A DNA stretch of 59,533 nucleotides from a virus, in IMG/VR virus record IMGVR_UViG_3300023180_000058, positions 1 through 59,533 of that record; one strand, 5' to 3'. How positions within the stretch are numbered: position 1 is the stretch's first letter; each line of letters begins with the position of its first letter. This document shows, piece after piece, positions 36,448 through 44,232 of this stretch. A model generated the notes under the pieces. It worked only from the letters and a program-made list of their open reading frames with translations. It did not search any database and was not told where the DNA came from. The translations under genes and the position numbers were made by a program.

Positions 36448-37071
36448 ATGCATAAACAATTATTGAGAGAGTTCTATGAACTTTGTGACGGTGGGGTTTG
36501 TCAAGACTTTTTAACAGAAGGTGAAAAGCGCAGAGTATCAGAAGGCGCTGTTATTCTTACTGGATGTTTGCAAAAGTATGGTGAGCGAAACGGCAATGGT
36601 CGTGTCTATCCGGAAAAAACACTTCGCAGAGAAGTAGATAACTACAAAAAAGTAGTTGCCGATCGTCGTTCTGTTGGTGAATTAGACCACCCTGATGACT
36701 CAGTTGTGAATCTTAAGAATGTTTCACATTTGATTACAGATATTTGGCTAGACGGCAATAAAGTAATGGGTAAGTTAGAAGTTCTACCCACTCCAGCAGG
36801 AGACATCTTAAAAGGTCTTGTAAATGCCGGCGTAAAAATAGGTATTTCTTCAAGGGGTCTTGGATCAGTTCGTGAAACTCGTGAAGGAACAATGGTTAAC
36901 GACGACTTCCAACTTATTTGCTTTGATATTGTTCAGGAACCATCAACACCAGGTGCTTTTATTGGCCCCACAAGATCTTCTTATATGAATGAAGACCTTA
37001 CAAGAACCGCTTTGGACAATACCAAAGAGCAAATAATACTTTCAAAAATTTATGACCTAGTAGGATTATAA
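36448..37071 (+). CDS. 21: Prohead core protease (gp21-like)
   Basis: 207 residues, close to T4 gp21 (212). Herpesvirus-protease-like serine peptidase: catalytic His in VGELDHPDD (H81) and nucleophile Ser in IGISSRG (S134/S135), with the flanking pattern NGNGRVYP at 49-55. It matures the prohead by cleaving scaffold and capsid proteins after (I/L)-x-E sites in T4. The ATG has AAAGGA 7 bases upstream and is preceded by a folded leader. TAATG overlap with the next gene. Confidence 0.93.
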   Translation: MHKQLLREFYELCDGGVCQDFLTEGEKRRVSEGAVILTGCLQKYGERNGNGRVYPEKTLRREVDNYKKVVADRRSVGELDHPDDSVVNLKNVSHLITDIWLDGNKVMGKLEVLPTPAGDILKGLVNAGVKIGISSRGLGSVRETREGTMVNDDFQLICFDIVQEPSTPGAFIGPTRSSYMNEDLTRTALDNTKEQIILSKIYDLVGL

Positions 37072-37463
37072 TGAATAAAGATGAACTCACAAAGATTTTA
37101 AAGCCTCTTATCAAAGAGTGCGTAAAAGAAGTTATTATGGAAGAGCCAGGAGTTCTTGCTCACATAATCAAAGAATCAGTGCAAGGCGTCTCTGTCTCAA
37201 CTATAACTGAAAGTAGAGATGAAGAGCCTATTCGTAAGTTTATGAAAAAAGCACAAAAAGCCAAGCCAAAGAGAGATCTCAACGAAACCAGAAAACGTCT
37301 CTTGGACTCAATCGGCGGCGCAGGCAACTTTGGCGGCGTGAACATTTTTGAAGGAACGGAGCCGCTAGCAGCCGCACCTTCCTCGCAACAAGAAAAATTC
37401 GGTGCTCTAAGGGACACAGATCCTAACGACGCCGGTGTAGATTTATCAGCTTTCGGACTATAG
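37071..37463 (+). CDS. Small protein, possible prohead core component
   Basis: 130 residues. The N-terminus is helical (MNKDELTKILKPLIKECVKEVIMEE), the middle is basic (AQKAKPKRDLNETRKRLL), and the C-terminus is Gly/Ala/Pro-rich and ends in DAGVDLSAFGL. No family recognised. Translationally coupled to the prohead protease, so it could be a gp67/gp68-type core protein or a protease substrate. Confidence 0.45.
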   Translation: MNKDELTKILKPLIKECVKEVIMEEPGVLAHIIKESVQGVSVSTITESRDEEPIRKFMKKAQKAKPKRDLNETRKRLLDSIGGAGNFGGVNIFEGTEPLAAAPSSQQEKFGALRDTDPNDAGVDLSAFGL

Positions 37464-37470
37464 GAGACCA

Positions 37471-37797
37471 ATGAGAAAGTACAACAAGTCAAGTAGAGGA
37501 AAATTTGAAGAATATGACCGAAAACTTGACAAGAAAAGAAAGAAGTATGGAAAGAAAATCAATGCCCTAGATGGAATTGAGCCATACCAAGTGGAAGTAA
37601 GGAACGGAGATGTCATGAAGGCATACAAAGTTCTAGAGAGGATGTTGAAGAAAGATCGCATCCTTGAAACTTACAGAGAAAGACAATATTACAAAAAACC
37701 TTCGGATGTTCGCAGCGAAGAAAAGCGAAGAAAAAAGAGAAGGCAAGAAAAAGAAAGAATAAGAAGACAGCTTGAAGAAGCAAAAGATAATTCTTAA
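37471..37797 (+). CDS. bS21-like ribosomal protein
   Basis: 108 residues. Residues 38-95 follow the bacterial small-subunit protein bS21: V-E-V-R-N-G-D-V-x-K-A-x-K..., then KKDRILETYRERQYYKKPSDVR, then a long Lys/Arg-rich helix. Cellular bS21 has the same order (V.VRE.E..D.AL..FKR..EKAGVL.E.RRREFYEKPT..R). A ~35-residue basic N-terminal extension is extra. In cells bS21 sits at the mRNA-exit/anti-Shine-Dalgarno platform of the 30S subunit. Phage-encoded bS21 is known, for example in pelagiphage HTVC008M and some huge phages. Here it has its own TAGGAG site inside the head-gene run. Confidence 0.75.
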   Translation: MRKYNKSSRGKFEEYDRKLDKKRKKYGKKINALDGIEPYQVEVRNGDVMKAYKVLERMLKKDRILETYRERQYYKKPSDVRSEEKRRKKRRQEKERIRRQLEEAKDNS

Positions 37798-37813
37798 TCT
37801 TAGGAGATAATCA

Positions 37814-38203
37814 ATGAGCGCATTTCAATATAGGAGTGGGTTGGGTAGCTCTGCTGCTTACCAAGTAAGTGCGATACCTTTTCTTAAAAAACAGACTACC
37901 AGTTTTCCAGGTGGGGCTACAAAGGAATTTACCTTTCCGCAAGTTACAAAATTTATAAAAATTGTTAATACCTCCGGTACTAGCACTTTGAATGTAGGTT
38001 TTTCATACTTGGGTGTAGACTCTGGTGACAATTATTTTACAGTTGGCCCCAACAGTGAATCTGCTATATATTATTGGAGAGTTTCAAGTGTTTTTGTAAA
38101 ACCATCCGGCGGCAGTGGAGCTATAGAAATTCACGCTGGTTTAACAACAGTTTCGGATCTAGAACTAACCAACAACTGGTCTGGATCGGTAGGAGTAGGA
38201 TAA
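37814..38203 (+). CDS. Small virion protein, tandem paralogue A
   Basis: 129 residues, beta-rich, starting MSAFQYRSGLGSSAAYQVSA and ending NNWSGSVGVG. It shares start, end and several internal blocks with the gene directly downstream. I associate the FQYRSGLG opening with marine phage proteins near the capsid genes. The small beta fold and position before scaffold and capsid suggest a head-decoration protein; no experimental role is known to me. TAGGAG lies 7 bases before the ATG. Confidence 0.5.
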   Translation: MSAFQYRSGLGSSAAYQVSAIPFLKKQTTSFPGGATKEFTFPQVTKFIKIVNTSGTSTLNVGFSYLGVDSGDNYFTVGPNSESAIYYWRVSSVFVKPSGGSGAIEIHAGLTTVSDLELTNNWSGSVGVG

Positions 38204-38204
38204 G

Positions 38205-38615
38205 ATGAGTGTTTTTCAGTATAGAAGTGGGTTAGGAAACTCTGCTTCTTATCAAGTAAGCTCAATACCCTACTTGTTAAAGGGCAGCCAAATTACCAAT
38301 GATACTATAGTTGAAATAGTTTTTCCAAATGTAACTAACTTTATAGAAATTTTTACAACAGCCGGTTCTGGAGATCTAAGAATAGGGTTTTCATCTCTAG
38401 GGATCCAAAAATCTGCCCCAGCCGGCACTAACTATATTCTGCATTCAGCTGGGACAAGTGAGATTTACGGCTGGCGTGTAACATCTTTGTTCTTACAGAG
38501 ACAAGCGACTGCTCCAACGGCCGTGACCGTGGATTATGAGATTCGTGCTGGTCTAACAACAATCGCCGCAAGTGAACTAGCCAATAACTGGTCAGGTTCT
38601 GCCGGCGTAGGATAA
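38205..38615 (+). CDS. Small virion protein, tandem paralogue B
   Basis: 136 residues, beginning one base after the paralogue's stop. MSVFQYRSGLGNSASYQVSS at the start and NNWSGSAGVG at the end mirror copy A; the middle differs by a few short insertions. The DNA of the first ~60 bases is also visibly similar, so this is a tandem duplication that has diverged. Two copies might let the capsid or neck carry two related subunits at different sites. Confidence 0.5.
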   Translation: MSVFQYRSGLGNSASYQVSSIPYLLKGSQITNDTIVEIVFPNVTNFIEIFTTAGSGDLRIGFSSLGIQKSAPAGTNYILHSAGTSEIYGWRVTSLFLQRQATAPTAVTVDYEIRAGLTTIAASELANNWSGSAGVG

Positions 38616-38666
38616 GATTATTATAAGCTATTTTTAGGAAAAACAAGTATTTTTAAAAAAGACACA

Positions 38667-38675
38667 CTATTTATA
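38667..38675 (+). promoter_or_regulatory. Candidate late promoter CTATTTATA
   Basis: An exact copy in the 92-base gap before the scaffold gene, 32 bases upstream of its ATG, with AAGGAG at 38695-38700. It would drive scaffold and major capsid together. The rest of the gap is AT-rich with no convincing terminator. Confidence 0.55.
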
Positions 38676-38707
38676 AGTGGTATTATACTTTATTAAGGAG
38701 TTAGTTA

Positions 38708-39778
38708 ATGTCAATGCTTGAACAAGCCATCGTAGATGCAAAAGACCTTCGTGAGGTTGCAAAAGCAAACGCCGAAGCCGAGGTTCTTGAAAAATATTCA
38801 TCACAAATCAAAGAAGCCGTCGACCGCCTTTTAGAGCAGGACGACGAAGAAATGGAAGCAGGGGACCTTGGAGCCGAAGCGGAAGCTGAAGTTCTAGACC
38901 TTGATGCTGCCGAAGAGACAAGCGAGGTTGAAGACGATCTACCAATGTCTTATGAAGCCCAGCCGGCCGATGAAAAAGAAGAAGCCGAGCAAATGATTGA
39001 CGACGTTTCTGACTCAATTGAACAAGCTCAAAACGTCCTTGATCAACTCGCCGTAAAAGTAGCGAAAATGGGCGAAGAAGATGGCGACGAAGAAATGGTC
39101 ACTATTGACCTAGACAAGCTTGAGGACTCCGAAGTAGAAATAGAAGACGCTACCGGTGAGCCAGAGGCTATAGCAGAAGAGATCGACATTTCTGAAGACG
39201 AGCTTCTTGGCCTTATGGAAAAGCTTACCGTTGATACTTCAGCGCAAAAAAGCGGCTGGGCAGGACGCCCCGACAGCCAAGTGTTCTTTGAACAAGAGCT
39301 TGAGCTAGCCCGCATGAGATCAACTGAGCTTGAAGAAGATAACGCTGCATTCAAAGCAGCCGTTAGAGAACTTACCGAGAGCAAGAACAGTTTAGAAAAA
39401 GAACTAACAGAAAAAAACAATGTAATAAAGAATACTGCAGTATTGGTTGAAAGCTTGCAGAATAAGCTTTCAGAGTCTCATCTCGTTAACACAAAACTGT
39501 TTTATACAAACAAAGCCCTATTAGATGACTCCTTGAATGAGCGGCAAAAAAGTAAAATTGTCGAAACAATCAACCGGGCCGACACGACCGATAAGGTCAA
39601 AGCTGTGTTTGAAACTCTATGTGAATCGGTTTCGTCTGAACCTGCAAAGAATGCTGGCCCAGAAAACTTGACTGAAGCGCTAAAAGTTAGAACACTTGTG
39701 GCTCGCCCCTCAAAAAAACAAACAATAAGCGAGTCAAGCGACGTTCTTCGTATGAAGAGACTAGCAGGCATACTTTAA
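38708..39778 (+). CDS. 22: Prohead scaffold protein (gp22-like)
   Basis: 356 residues. Directly before the major capsid gene, as in T4. Extremely acidic middle (about 45-180, long Asp/Glu runs), then helical and coiled-coil regions (about 195-290), ending SSDVLRMKRLAGIL. Scaffold proteins of this type form the prohead core and are degraded by the gp21 protease. Several (I/L)-x-E tripeptides are present as potential cut sites. Longer than T4 gp22 (269). The call rests on composition plus position. Confidence 0.85.
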   Translation: MSMLEQAIVDAKDLREVAKANAEAEVLEKYSSQIKEAVDRLLEQDDEEMEAGDLGAEAEAEVLDLDAAEETSEVEDDLPMSYEAQPADEKEEAEQMIDDVSDSIEQAQNVLDQLAVKVAKMGEEDGDEEMVTIDLDKLEDSEVEIEDATGEPEAIAEEIDISEDELLGLMEKLTVDTSAQKSGWAGRPDSQVFFEQELELARMRSTELEEDNAAFKAAVRELTESKNSLEKELTEKNNVIKNTAVLVESLQNKLSESHLVNTKLFYTNKALLDDSLNERQKSKIVETINRADTTDKVKAVFETLCESVSSEPAKNAGPENLTEALKVRTLVARPSKKQTISESSDVLRMKRLAGIL

Positions 39779-39799
39779 TATAAAAGGAGAAATTTTAAA

Positions 39800-41518
39800 A
39801 TGTCAGTACTTAAGACACTCACAGAGGGCATTGAGCCCCGTGACCTTCACAAGGAGTCAAGTGCACTACTTAATAAGTGGGAGCGAACAGGACTTCTTGA
39901 GGGTCTAAACACAGAAGACCATCGTCACCAGATGGCTCGACTACTTGAAAACCAGGCCAAGGAGCTTCTTCGTGAATCATCCGCAATGAACTCCGGCGAC
40001 GTTGAAGGCTTTGCAGCAGTTGCATTCCCCCTCGTTCGACGTGTATTCGCATCACTTGTTGCCCAGGACCTAGTTTCTGTTCAGCCGATGTCACTTCCTT
40101 CAGGACTAATCTTCTTCCTAGACTTTACTTTCTCAAGTGATGGTACGACAATGCCACGTCTTGGCTATGCTGCCGATACTTCAGTTTACGGTGGAGGAAG
40201 AGTTGCTTCACAGATCACCGGAGGTGTTATTCTTACCGGCGCCAACGTTGAGACCGGCCCTTACGCACTTAACAACGGCTTTGCATCACCAACTGCTTCC
40301 GTGACTATTGCAACAACAATCGTTGCTTCAGGCTCTGTTACAGATGGCGGTGCCCTTGTATTTGGCGGCAGTTCAACAGGCTACGATCTCCAGAGACTTC
40401 TTCGCTTCGACGCTGACCTAACTTCAGGTTCGGCTTTCGCTGCTGCAACAATACCGCTTGCCACCCTAACAAGTGGCCAGTTCAACGAGGATAACTTTGT
40501 TGGCCTAACCCTTACCAGCGTTAGCGACGGACGTCAAGTTCGACGACTTACTGGCTTTGACCCAACAGACTCAACAAAGGTTCTTGTTGTTCTTGAGGCT
40601 TCAGGCTCAGAGACATCGAACACTCTTTCCTCATCACTAGATGCCGTAACAGCATGCACCCTCCCAATTGACGACGACTTCATTGGCGGCGCCCTTGGTG
40701 CAGTTGTTGGTGATGCAACTTGGGGACTTGAGGGCAACCCTAATATCCCTGAGATTGACATCAAGGTCGACTCCGTATCAGTCACCGCAGTCACCAAGAA
40801 GCTTAAGGCGAAGTGGACTCCGGAACTTGGTCAGGACCTCAACGCATACCACAACATGGACGCAGAGGTTGAGCTTACTTCAATCCTTTCAGAGCAGGTT
40901 GCTCTTGAGATTGATCGTGAGATTCTTGAAGACCTTGTTAAGGGCGCAACTGCTGGTACATTCTACTGGTCACGTCGACCGGGTCGTTTCCTCGACCGTG
41001 AAACCGGCGCTGATATCGCCAATGGGACCCAGAACGAGAGCCTTCTTGGAGCCGACTTCACTGGTAATGTTTCAGAGTGGTACGAAACTCTCATTGAAAC
41101 AATCAATGATGTTTCCGCTCAGATCCACCGTAAGACACTTCGTGGCGGCGCCAACTATATTGTTGTCTCCCCTGAAATGGCTAACATTCTTGAGTTCACC
41201 GCCGGCTTCCGTGCTGCTGTAACTCACGATGATGACCGTGGGTCCGTTGGTGCTGTTCGTGTTGGTTCACTTTCCAAGAAGTTTGACGTTTATGTCGACC
41301 CCTACTTCCTACGCAATGTCGTACTAGTTGGTCGCAAGGGCGCTTCCTTCCTTGAGAGTGGCTACGTATACGCTCCGTATGTTCCTCTCCAGGTGACTCC
41401 GACTATCTTCGGTGTCGAGGACTTCGTACCTCGTAAGGGTGTCATGACCCGTTACGCCAAGAAGATGGTTCGTCCGGACATGTACGGTCTAGTTGTCTGC
41501 AAGGATTTCCTTGGCTAA
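39800..41518 (+). CDS. 23: Major capsid protein (gp23-like)
   Basis: 572 residues (T4: 521). Conserved blocks: SGDVEGFAAVAFPLVRRVFA near 65-84, LVSVQPMSLPSGLIFFLDF, KAKWTPELGQDLNAYHNMDAE, and the C-terminal VTPTIFGVEDFVPRKGVMTRYAKKMVRP. Likely prohead-protease cut sites of the (I/L)-x-E type are LLE (ending at 50) and LRE (ending at 59), which would remove an N-terminal propeptide as in T4. The gene uses CGT/CGA and GC-ending codons more than its neighbours, as expected for the most abundant protein. AAGGAG precedes the ATG. A strong terminator follows. Confidence 0.97.
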   Translation: MSVLKTLTEGIEPRDLHKESSALLNKWERTGLLEGLNTEDHRHQMARLLENQAKELLRESSAMNSGDVEGFAAVAFPLVRRVFASLVAQDLVSVQPMSLPSGLIFFLDFTFSSDGTTMPRLGYAADTSVYGGGRVASQITGGVILTGANVETGPYALNNGFASPTASVTIATTIVASGSVTDGGALVFGGSSTGYDLQRLLRFDADLTSGSAFAAATIPLATLTSGQFNEDNFVGLTLTSVSDGRQVRRLTGFDPTDSTKVLVVLEASGSETSNTLSSSLDAVTACTLPIDDDFIGGALGAVVGDATWGLEGNPNIPEIDIKVDSVSVTAVTKKLKAKWTPELGQDLNAYHNMDAEVELTSILSEQVALEIDREILEDLVKGATAGTFYWSRRPGRFLDRETGADIANGTQNESLLGADFTGNVSEWYETLIETINDVSAQIHRKTLRGGANYIVVSPEMANILEFTAGFRAAVTHDDDRGSVGAVRVGSLSKKFDVYVDPYFLRNVVLVGRKGASFLESGYVYAPYVPLQVTPTIFGVEDFVPRKGVMTRYAKKMVRPDMYGLVVCKDFLG

Positions 41519-41545
41519 GAACTAGTCTGAACTAGGATAAAAGAG

Positions 41546-41577
41546 ACCTCCGGTGGAAACACCGGGGGTTTTCTTTT
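41546..41577 (+). terminator. Rho-independent terminator after the major capsid gene
   Basis: Stem ACCTCCGGTG / CACCGGGGGT (41546-41555 with 41560-41569, one G-T pair), GAAA tetraloop, then a T-rich run (TTTTCTTTT). It separates capsid transcription from the neck genes. Confidence 0.93.
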
Positions 41578-41585
41578 GCCGAGAA

Positions 41586-41594
41586 CTATTTAAG
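41586..41594 (+). promoter_or_regulatory. Candidate late promoter CTATTTAAG
   Basis: A variant of the motif (last three bases differ) just after the capsid terminator, 28 bases before the ATG at 41623, with AAGGAG at 41608-41613. Same variant as at 47091. Confidence 0.5.
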
Positions 41595-41622
41595 ATAGAG
41601 CACTTATAAGGAGAATACACGA

Positions 41623-42885
41623 ATGTCTTTGCCTGTCCTAACACCTACTTCCCAAACATCAGCAATAATACTTCCTCAGACCGGGACAGCAACTGATGTG
41701 GCCGCAACTTTACCATACGGCATTTATTCTTCATCAGACTCCTTTCTAACAGGCGCCTCAGACCAAGTTGCTTATACTTATAAAATGCTTGGCGGCGACG
41801 TTTTGGACATTGAGCTTACAGCCGGCAATGTTTATGCGGCTTATGAAGATGCTTGTATAGAATACTCTTATCTTGTTAATTTACATCAAAGCAAAAACTC
41901 TCTTTCTGACCTGCTAGGATCTTCAACTGGTTCTTTTGACTCGGACGGCACAATAATAGCCGGCGACGCTTCCGGCTCAGCAGCTGCTATAAAGTATACT
42001 CGCTTTTCATTTGAATACTCACGCAGAGTTGGTGATGCTGTTGGCACAGAAGTTCGTGTTGGTGGCTTGACCAACATTTACTCAGCTTCGATTGATGTTG
42101 AGGTCAATAAGCAAGACTATGACTTAGAAAGCATCTTAAGAGCAGATCCAGTTCATTCATCAAGAGTGGGAACAGATAGTAGAATCTTAATTAGAAAAGT
42201 TTTTTATAAAACCCCACAAGCAGTGTGGCGCTTTTATGGCTATTATGGCGGTTTGAACGCTGTTGGCAACTTATCTAGTTATGGTCAGTTTGCTGATGAT
42301 TCAACTTTTGAAGTTATTCCAACTTGGCAAAATAAAGCCCAGGCAATGGCTTTTGAAGACGCTATTTACACAAGAACAAGCGGCTTTTCATATCAGTTAA
42401 GAAACAACCAACTTCGTATTTTCCCTTCTCCAACCACTTTTCAGCCCAAAAAGATGTGGATCGAGTATTCAGTAGATGAATCACCACTTTCTTCGTCTAT
42501 TGGTTATGTTGAAAAGCAAATCAATGGTGTAAACAACTTAAACACCCTTCCATACGAAAATGTGCCGTATGCTTCTATTAACTCAATAGGCAAACATTGG
42601 ATTCGGCGCTATGCTCTTGCTGTATCAAAAGGACAACTAGGAGAGGTACGTTCTAAGTTTGCCACAGTTCCTATTCCTGGCGAGTCTGTGACGCTGAACG
42701 GTACTGCCCTAAAAGATGAGAGCAAGGCAGAAAAGGAAGCCCTTAGAAATGAACTCAAGACCATTATGGACGAGTTAACTTATACCAAACTTGCCCAAGA
42801 CGACCAAACAAAGATCTCGGCAGTGGTTGAGACCTTTAAAGCTATTCCAATGCCGATCTATACTGGCCCACAAGGTAGCGCATAA
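41623..42885 (+). CDS. Neck/head-completion protein, gp13-like by position
   Basis: 420 residues. Starts the neck block right after the capsid terminator and is followed by gp14-like and gp15-like genes, which is where gp13 is expected. It contains YTYKMLGGDVLDIELTAGNVYAAYEDACIEYSYLVNLHQSKN, a segment I recall from structural proteins of T4-like marine phages. Longer than T4 gp13 (309). Gp13 and gp14 seal the filled head and form the neck; that is family knowledge and the assignment here is mainly positional. TAATG overlap with the next gene. Confidence 0.5.
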   Translation: MSLPVLTPTSQTSAIILPQTGTATDVAATLPYGIYSSSDSFLTGASDQVAYTYKMLGGDVLDIELTAGNVYAAYEDACIEYSYLVNLHQSKNSLSDLLGSSTGSFDSDGTIIAGDASGSAAAIKYTRFSFEYSRRVGDAVGTEVRVGGLTNIYSASIDVEVNKQDYDLESILRADPVHSSRVGTDSRILIRKVFYKTPQAVWRFYGYYGGLNAVGNLSSYGQFADDSTFEVIPTWQNKAQAMAFEDAIYTRTSGFSYQLRNNQLRIFPSPTTFQPKKMWIEYSVDESPLSSSIGYVEKQINGVNNLNTLPYENVPYASINSIGKHWIRRYALAVSKGQLGEVRSKFATVPIPGESVTLNGTALKDESKAEKEALRNELKTIMDELTYTKLAQDDQTKISAVVETFKAIPMPIYTGPQGSA

Positions 42886-43373
42886 TGGCAGATAACAAAT
42901 GGTCTAGACCAGCTCAGCCGCCGCCGCCACTCTTTTTCAATGAGAAAGAGCGAGATCTGGTAAAACAAGTAAATGATGAACTAATAGAAAGAGTAATAGG
43001 ACAAACAGTTGCTTATTACCCACTTTCCTTAGAACATACAAACTATCATTCACTTTATGGGGAGGCAATCCAAAAATCTTTCCTTCCTCCAGTTAGAGTA
43101 TACGCATTAGTCAAGTTTGATGGTATTCAAACAGAAACATCAAACTACGGCCTGGACAAAACTGCTTCAATAACTGTAAACTTCCATAAAAGAAGGCTTA
43201 CAGAGGACCAAGATCTTTATGTTAGAGAAGGAGATTTTGTGTTGTATGACGAGATTTTATACGAAATAACAACCCTTATGGAGCCTAGGCTTTTATTTGG
43301 GCAAGCAGACAGAAGATTTGAGATTTCAGCCAAGTGCTTGAGATCAAGAGAAGGTTTATTCGATGGACAATAA
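42885..43373 (+). CDS. 14: Neck protein (gp14-like)
   Basis: 162 residues. HTNYHSLYGEAIQKSF..PVRVYALV, then the conserved-looking middle (YGLDKTASITVNFHKRRL) and GDFVLYDEILYEITTLMEP fit the gp14 neck family, which has the same 'LYGED...' and 'F.RRR' elements. Shorter than T4 gp14 (256). It would join head and tail with its neighbours. It overlaps the gp15-like gene by 11 bases. Confidence 0.6.
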   Translation: MADNKWSRPAQPPPPLFFNEKERDLVKQVNDELIERVIGQTVAYYPLSLEHTNYHSLYGEAIQKSFLPPVRVYALVKFDGIQTETSNYGLDKTASITVNFHKRRLTEDQDLYVREGDFVLYDEILYEITTLMEPRLLFGQADRRFEISAKCLRSREGLFDGQ

Positions 43374-44160
43374 CGGATCAGAAAGATTAATACACATCCC
43401 ATTCGAACCCTCAACATTGGAAAACATTGACGAGGCTGTTTTTAACTTTGTCAATGAAGATCTAAACATTAGCACAAGAACAAACAAAGGCTTCAAGAAA
43501 GTTCCGGTTATTTGGCAAGGATCAGAACGAGCTTGGTATACAAAGAAAGATCCAAGAACAAATGACATTCTAAACTTTCCGATTATTACTGTTGCGAGAA
43601 CCGGCCTATCAAAAGATCCTTCAAAAAAAGGAATCTTCCAAGGGAACGTCCCACCAGATTCTAATGGTGCTTCTATTCAGATTGCAAAAAGAATAATGCA
43701 AAGTAAAACAGCAGATTTCTCCAATGCATTTGCAAAACAACAAACCGGACAGTCAACGCAGAACCAAAGAAGAAAAAAGACAAAAGTTGTTTATGACTTT
43801 ATTGGTATACCTCAAGTGGTGCACATCAATCCAATTTATGAAGTAACCCTTACCTCGTTATACACCCAGCAAATGAATGAAATGATTCAGCCTTTTATGG
43901 TACGAACCGGAAACATAAACTATAAGGTAGTGGAGAACAACTTTCACCGCTATGAGTTGTTTATGGATTCAAATTACAATATCTCAGACAACTCAGCAAA
44001 TTTAGGCGAAGAACAAAGAAAGTTGGAAGCAAAAATAACTTTTAATTTAATTGGTTATTTATTTGGCGAATATGTCAACGAAGAAAAACCAAAAATAATA
44101 ATCAGGGAAAGCATTGTAGAATACAAATTTCCAAAAGAAACAACAATTTTAACCCTGTAG
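43363..44160 (+). CDS. 15: Tail completion / sheath terminator protein (gp15-like)
   Basis: 265 residues (T4 gp15: 272). The second half matches the family pattern: VHINPIYEVTLTSLYTQQMNEMIQPFM, GNINYKV.ENNFHRYELF, NLGEEQRKLEAKITFNLIGYLFGE. The gp15 hexamer caps the tail tube and sheath and docks the tail to the neck. Situated directly before the sheath gene, as in T4-like genomes. The start at 43363 overlaps the upstream gene. Confidence 0.8.
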   Translation: MDNNGSERLIHIPFEPSTLENIDEAVFNFVNEDLNISTRTNKGFKKVPVIWQGSERAWYTKKDPRTNDILNFPIITVARTGLSKDPSKKGIFQGNVPPDSNGASIQIAKRIMQSKTADFSNAFAKQQTGQSTQNQRRKKTKVVYDFIGIPQVVHINPIYEVTLTSLYTQQMNEMIQPFMVRTGNINYKVVENNFHRYELFMDSNYNISDNSANLGEEQRKLEAKITFNLIGYLFGEYVNEEKPKIIIRESIVEYKFPKETTILTL

Positions 44161-44181
44161 GTGTTTTTGAGAATTTTTCAA

Positions 44182-44190
44182 CTATTTATT
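44182..44190 (+). promoter_or_regulatory. Candidate late promoter CTATTTATT
   Basis: A one-base variant of the motif in the 72-base gap before the tail sheath gene, 42 bases from the ATG; AAGGAG follows near 44218. A TATAAT (44198-44203) also lies in the gap with a weak -35 (TTTTCA, 17 bases upstream), so a second promoter is possible. Confidence 0.45.
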
Positions 44191-44232
44191 ATTGAACTAT
44201 AATTATATAATTCAACTAAGGAGTTTTAAGCA

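Noticed and set aside
38616-38666. AT-rich A/T runs after the second FQYRSGLG gene as a terminator
   Set aside because: No stem of useful strength precedes the T run.
40668-41222. 184-codon + strand open frame inside the capsid gene
   Set aside because: Ser/Leu/Thr-rich out-of-frame shadow of the GC-rich, codon-biased capsid gene.
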